Made by a program: the position numbers and the translations under genes | The notes under the pieces: generated by a model | What the model was told of the DNA's origin: nothing | Databases searched by the model: none | Seen by the model: only the letters and a program-made list of their open reading frames with translations | Shown: positions 63,487 through 64,000 of the stretch, one piece after another | Layout of the letters: each line of letters opens with the position of its first letter | Numbering within the stretch: position 1 is the first letter of the stretch | Source: Nemertoderma westbladi | Lineage: Eukaryota > Xenacoelomorpha > Nemertodermatida > Nemertodermatidae | DNA length: 64,000 bases | NCBI GenBank assembly: GCA_032718475.1 | Contig: JAUCBJ010009048.1 | Span: 62,001 to 126,000 of the forward strand | Reading direction: 5' to 3'

Positions 63487-64000
63487 CTATTATTATTATT
63501 ATTATTCTATCTTTTAATCTCAAAACTCAACAATTGAGAAAACAATTGTGGAGGAAGCCTGGAGGGAATGGCCCACCGTAGCTTATGATTGGCTGAGATT
63601 AAGCGTCGGCAACCACAGTACTTTTGAAGCACCAGACCCTACATTACCCAAGTTACTACGCCCCTAAAGATAATTTAATAAATAAATACATTTTATAATT
63701 GTATAACTGACTTCTAACTAATGTGTTTTACATTAATCCATTTTTATCTAAGTAATTGCGTCTCGTTCATATAGGGAGTAATAGTGTTTTTTGATTGTAT
63801 TTTCAAATGTGCTATATTTTGTGATACTACGAAAATTATCATCTAGGGAGTTCCATAGTCTTATCATGCTTAAAATTATGCTATTATATCCTTTGTTATT
63901 TTTCGACAGCGGTGTTTTAATTTTGTGCGTTCTTGCATTTATGACTGGTGAGTTCTGTCTATTTAAAAATGGTAGAGTAAGGTCGTTAAATGGCTTTGAT
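63487..64000 (-). mobile_element. 3' end of a LINE inserted in the BEL gag, runs off the window
   Basis: A tail of TAA repeats (63487-63507) adjoins BEL gag sequence. The 3' UTR follows (63508-63747) and an ORF2 end at 63748-64000. On the minus strand the tail is last, as expected for a LINE 3' end. Only this end lies in the window. Confidence 0.75.
63748..64000 (-). CDS. LINE ORF2 C-terminal fragment (partial)
   Basis: The frame is open from the window edge to a TAG at 63748-63750 (83 codons) and has no internal ATG start because the beginning is outside. It reads SKPFNDLTLPFLNRQNSPVI, THKIKTPLSKNN, GYNSIILSMIRLWNSLDDNF and TIKKHYYSLYERDAIT. The RLWNSLD motif followed by a helix with F-x-x-x-(I/L)K is the typical last part of CR1/jockey-like LINE RT proteins. 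It is open throughout, so the copy may be fairly young. Confidence 0.7.
   Translation of the reverse strand, partial: SKPFNDLTLPFLNRQNSPVINARTHKIKTPLSKNNKGYNSIILSMIRLWNSLDDNFRSITKYSTFENTIKKHYYSLYERDAIT

Overview
The window is a eukaryotic, repeat-dominated stretch of AT-rich nuclear DNA. Its mobile elements (BEL/Pao, Ty3, several non-LTR LINE families, Tigger/pogo, long-TIR mariner, piggyBac-, Harbinger-, Merlin- and integrase-core-type fragments, tRNA-derived SINEs) and one single-exon peptide-type GPCR fit a marine invertebrate, most likely a non-vertebrate deuterostome (echinoderm, hemichordate or similar). That placement is inference from element style only; no diagnostic host gene is present. 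The only convincing host gene is the GPCR at 11118-12194 (minus).

Left part (1-25 kb): an apparently intact LINE (528-4970, plus; ORF1 and an endonuclease/RT ORF2); a 15-copy, 50-bp satellite (5223-5969); an old LINE on the minus strand (about 6.0-10.8 kb) split inside its endonuclease by a 1.6-kb piggyBac-like non-autonomous element (8656-10243); the GPCR; a decayed retroelement tail; a broken integrase-type transposase; a tRNA-derived SINE; a complete Tigger/pogo element (16950-21002) encoding a 917-aa transposase with a C-terminal PHD-like finger; and a complete mariner-type element (21688-23553) with 145-bp TIRs.

Middle (25-45 kb): a 181-bp foldback MITE; a decayed LINE (about 25.9-30.8 kb, minus) sitting inside a copy of a GGCC-hairpin repeat whose other copy lies at 16.4 kb; a fragment of a third LINE family; a pair of inverted GTACAAAACACAGA minisatellites around an unidentified 0.5-kb coding-like stretch; a nearly intact LINE (36.85-41.54 kb, minus) with two in-frame stops and an unusual LMDD polymerase box; a Harbinger fragment; and an 0.85-kb inverted repeat with exon-like segments.

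Right part (45-64 kb): a Ty3-type LTR retrotransposon (45751-53646, minus) with both LTRs, decayed gag-pol and two separate 5'-truncated insertions of one LINE family; a 1.16-kb foldback element full of TTCTAGAA palindromes; a Merlin-like transposase fragment; and a large, only lightly damaged BEL/Pao element (about 56.0-63.49 kb, minus) whose gag end is cut by another LINE running off the window. The BEL element carries five copies of a 20-bp hairpin motif, an in-frame 26-residue repeat, a Ser-Pro-Asp-rich linker and a small Cys-rich reading frame after the integrase. These genes do not form a pathway; they are layers of successive transposition, and the nesting gives a relative insertion order.
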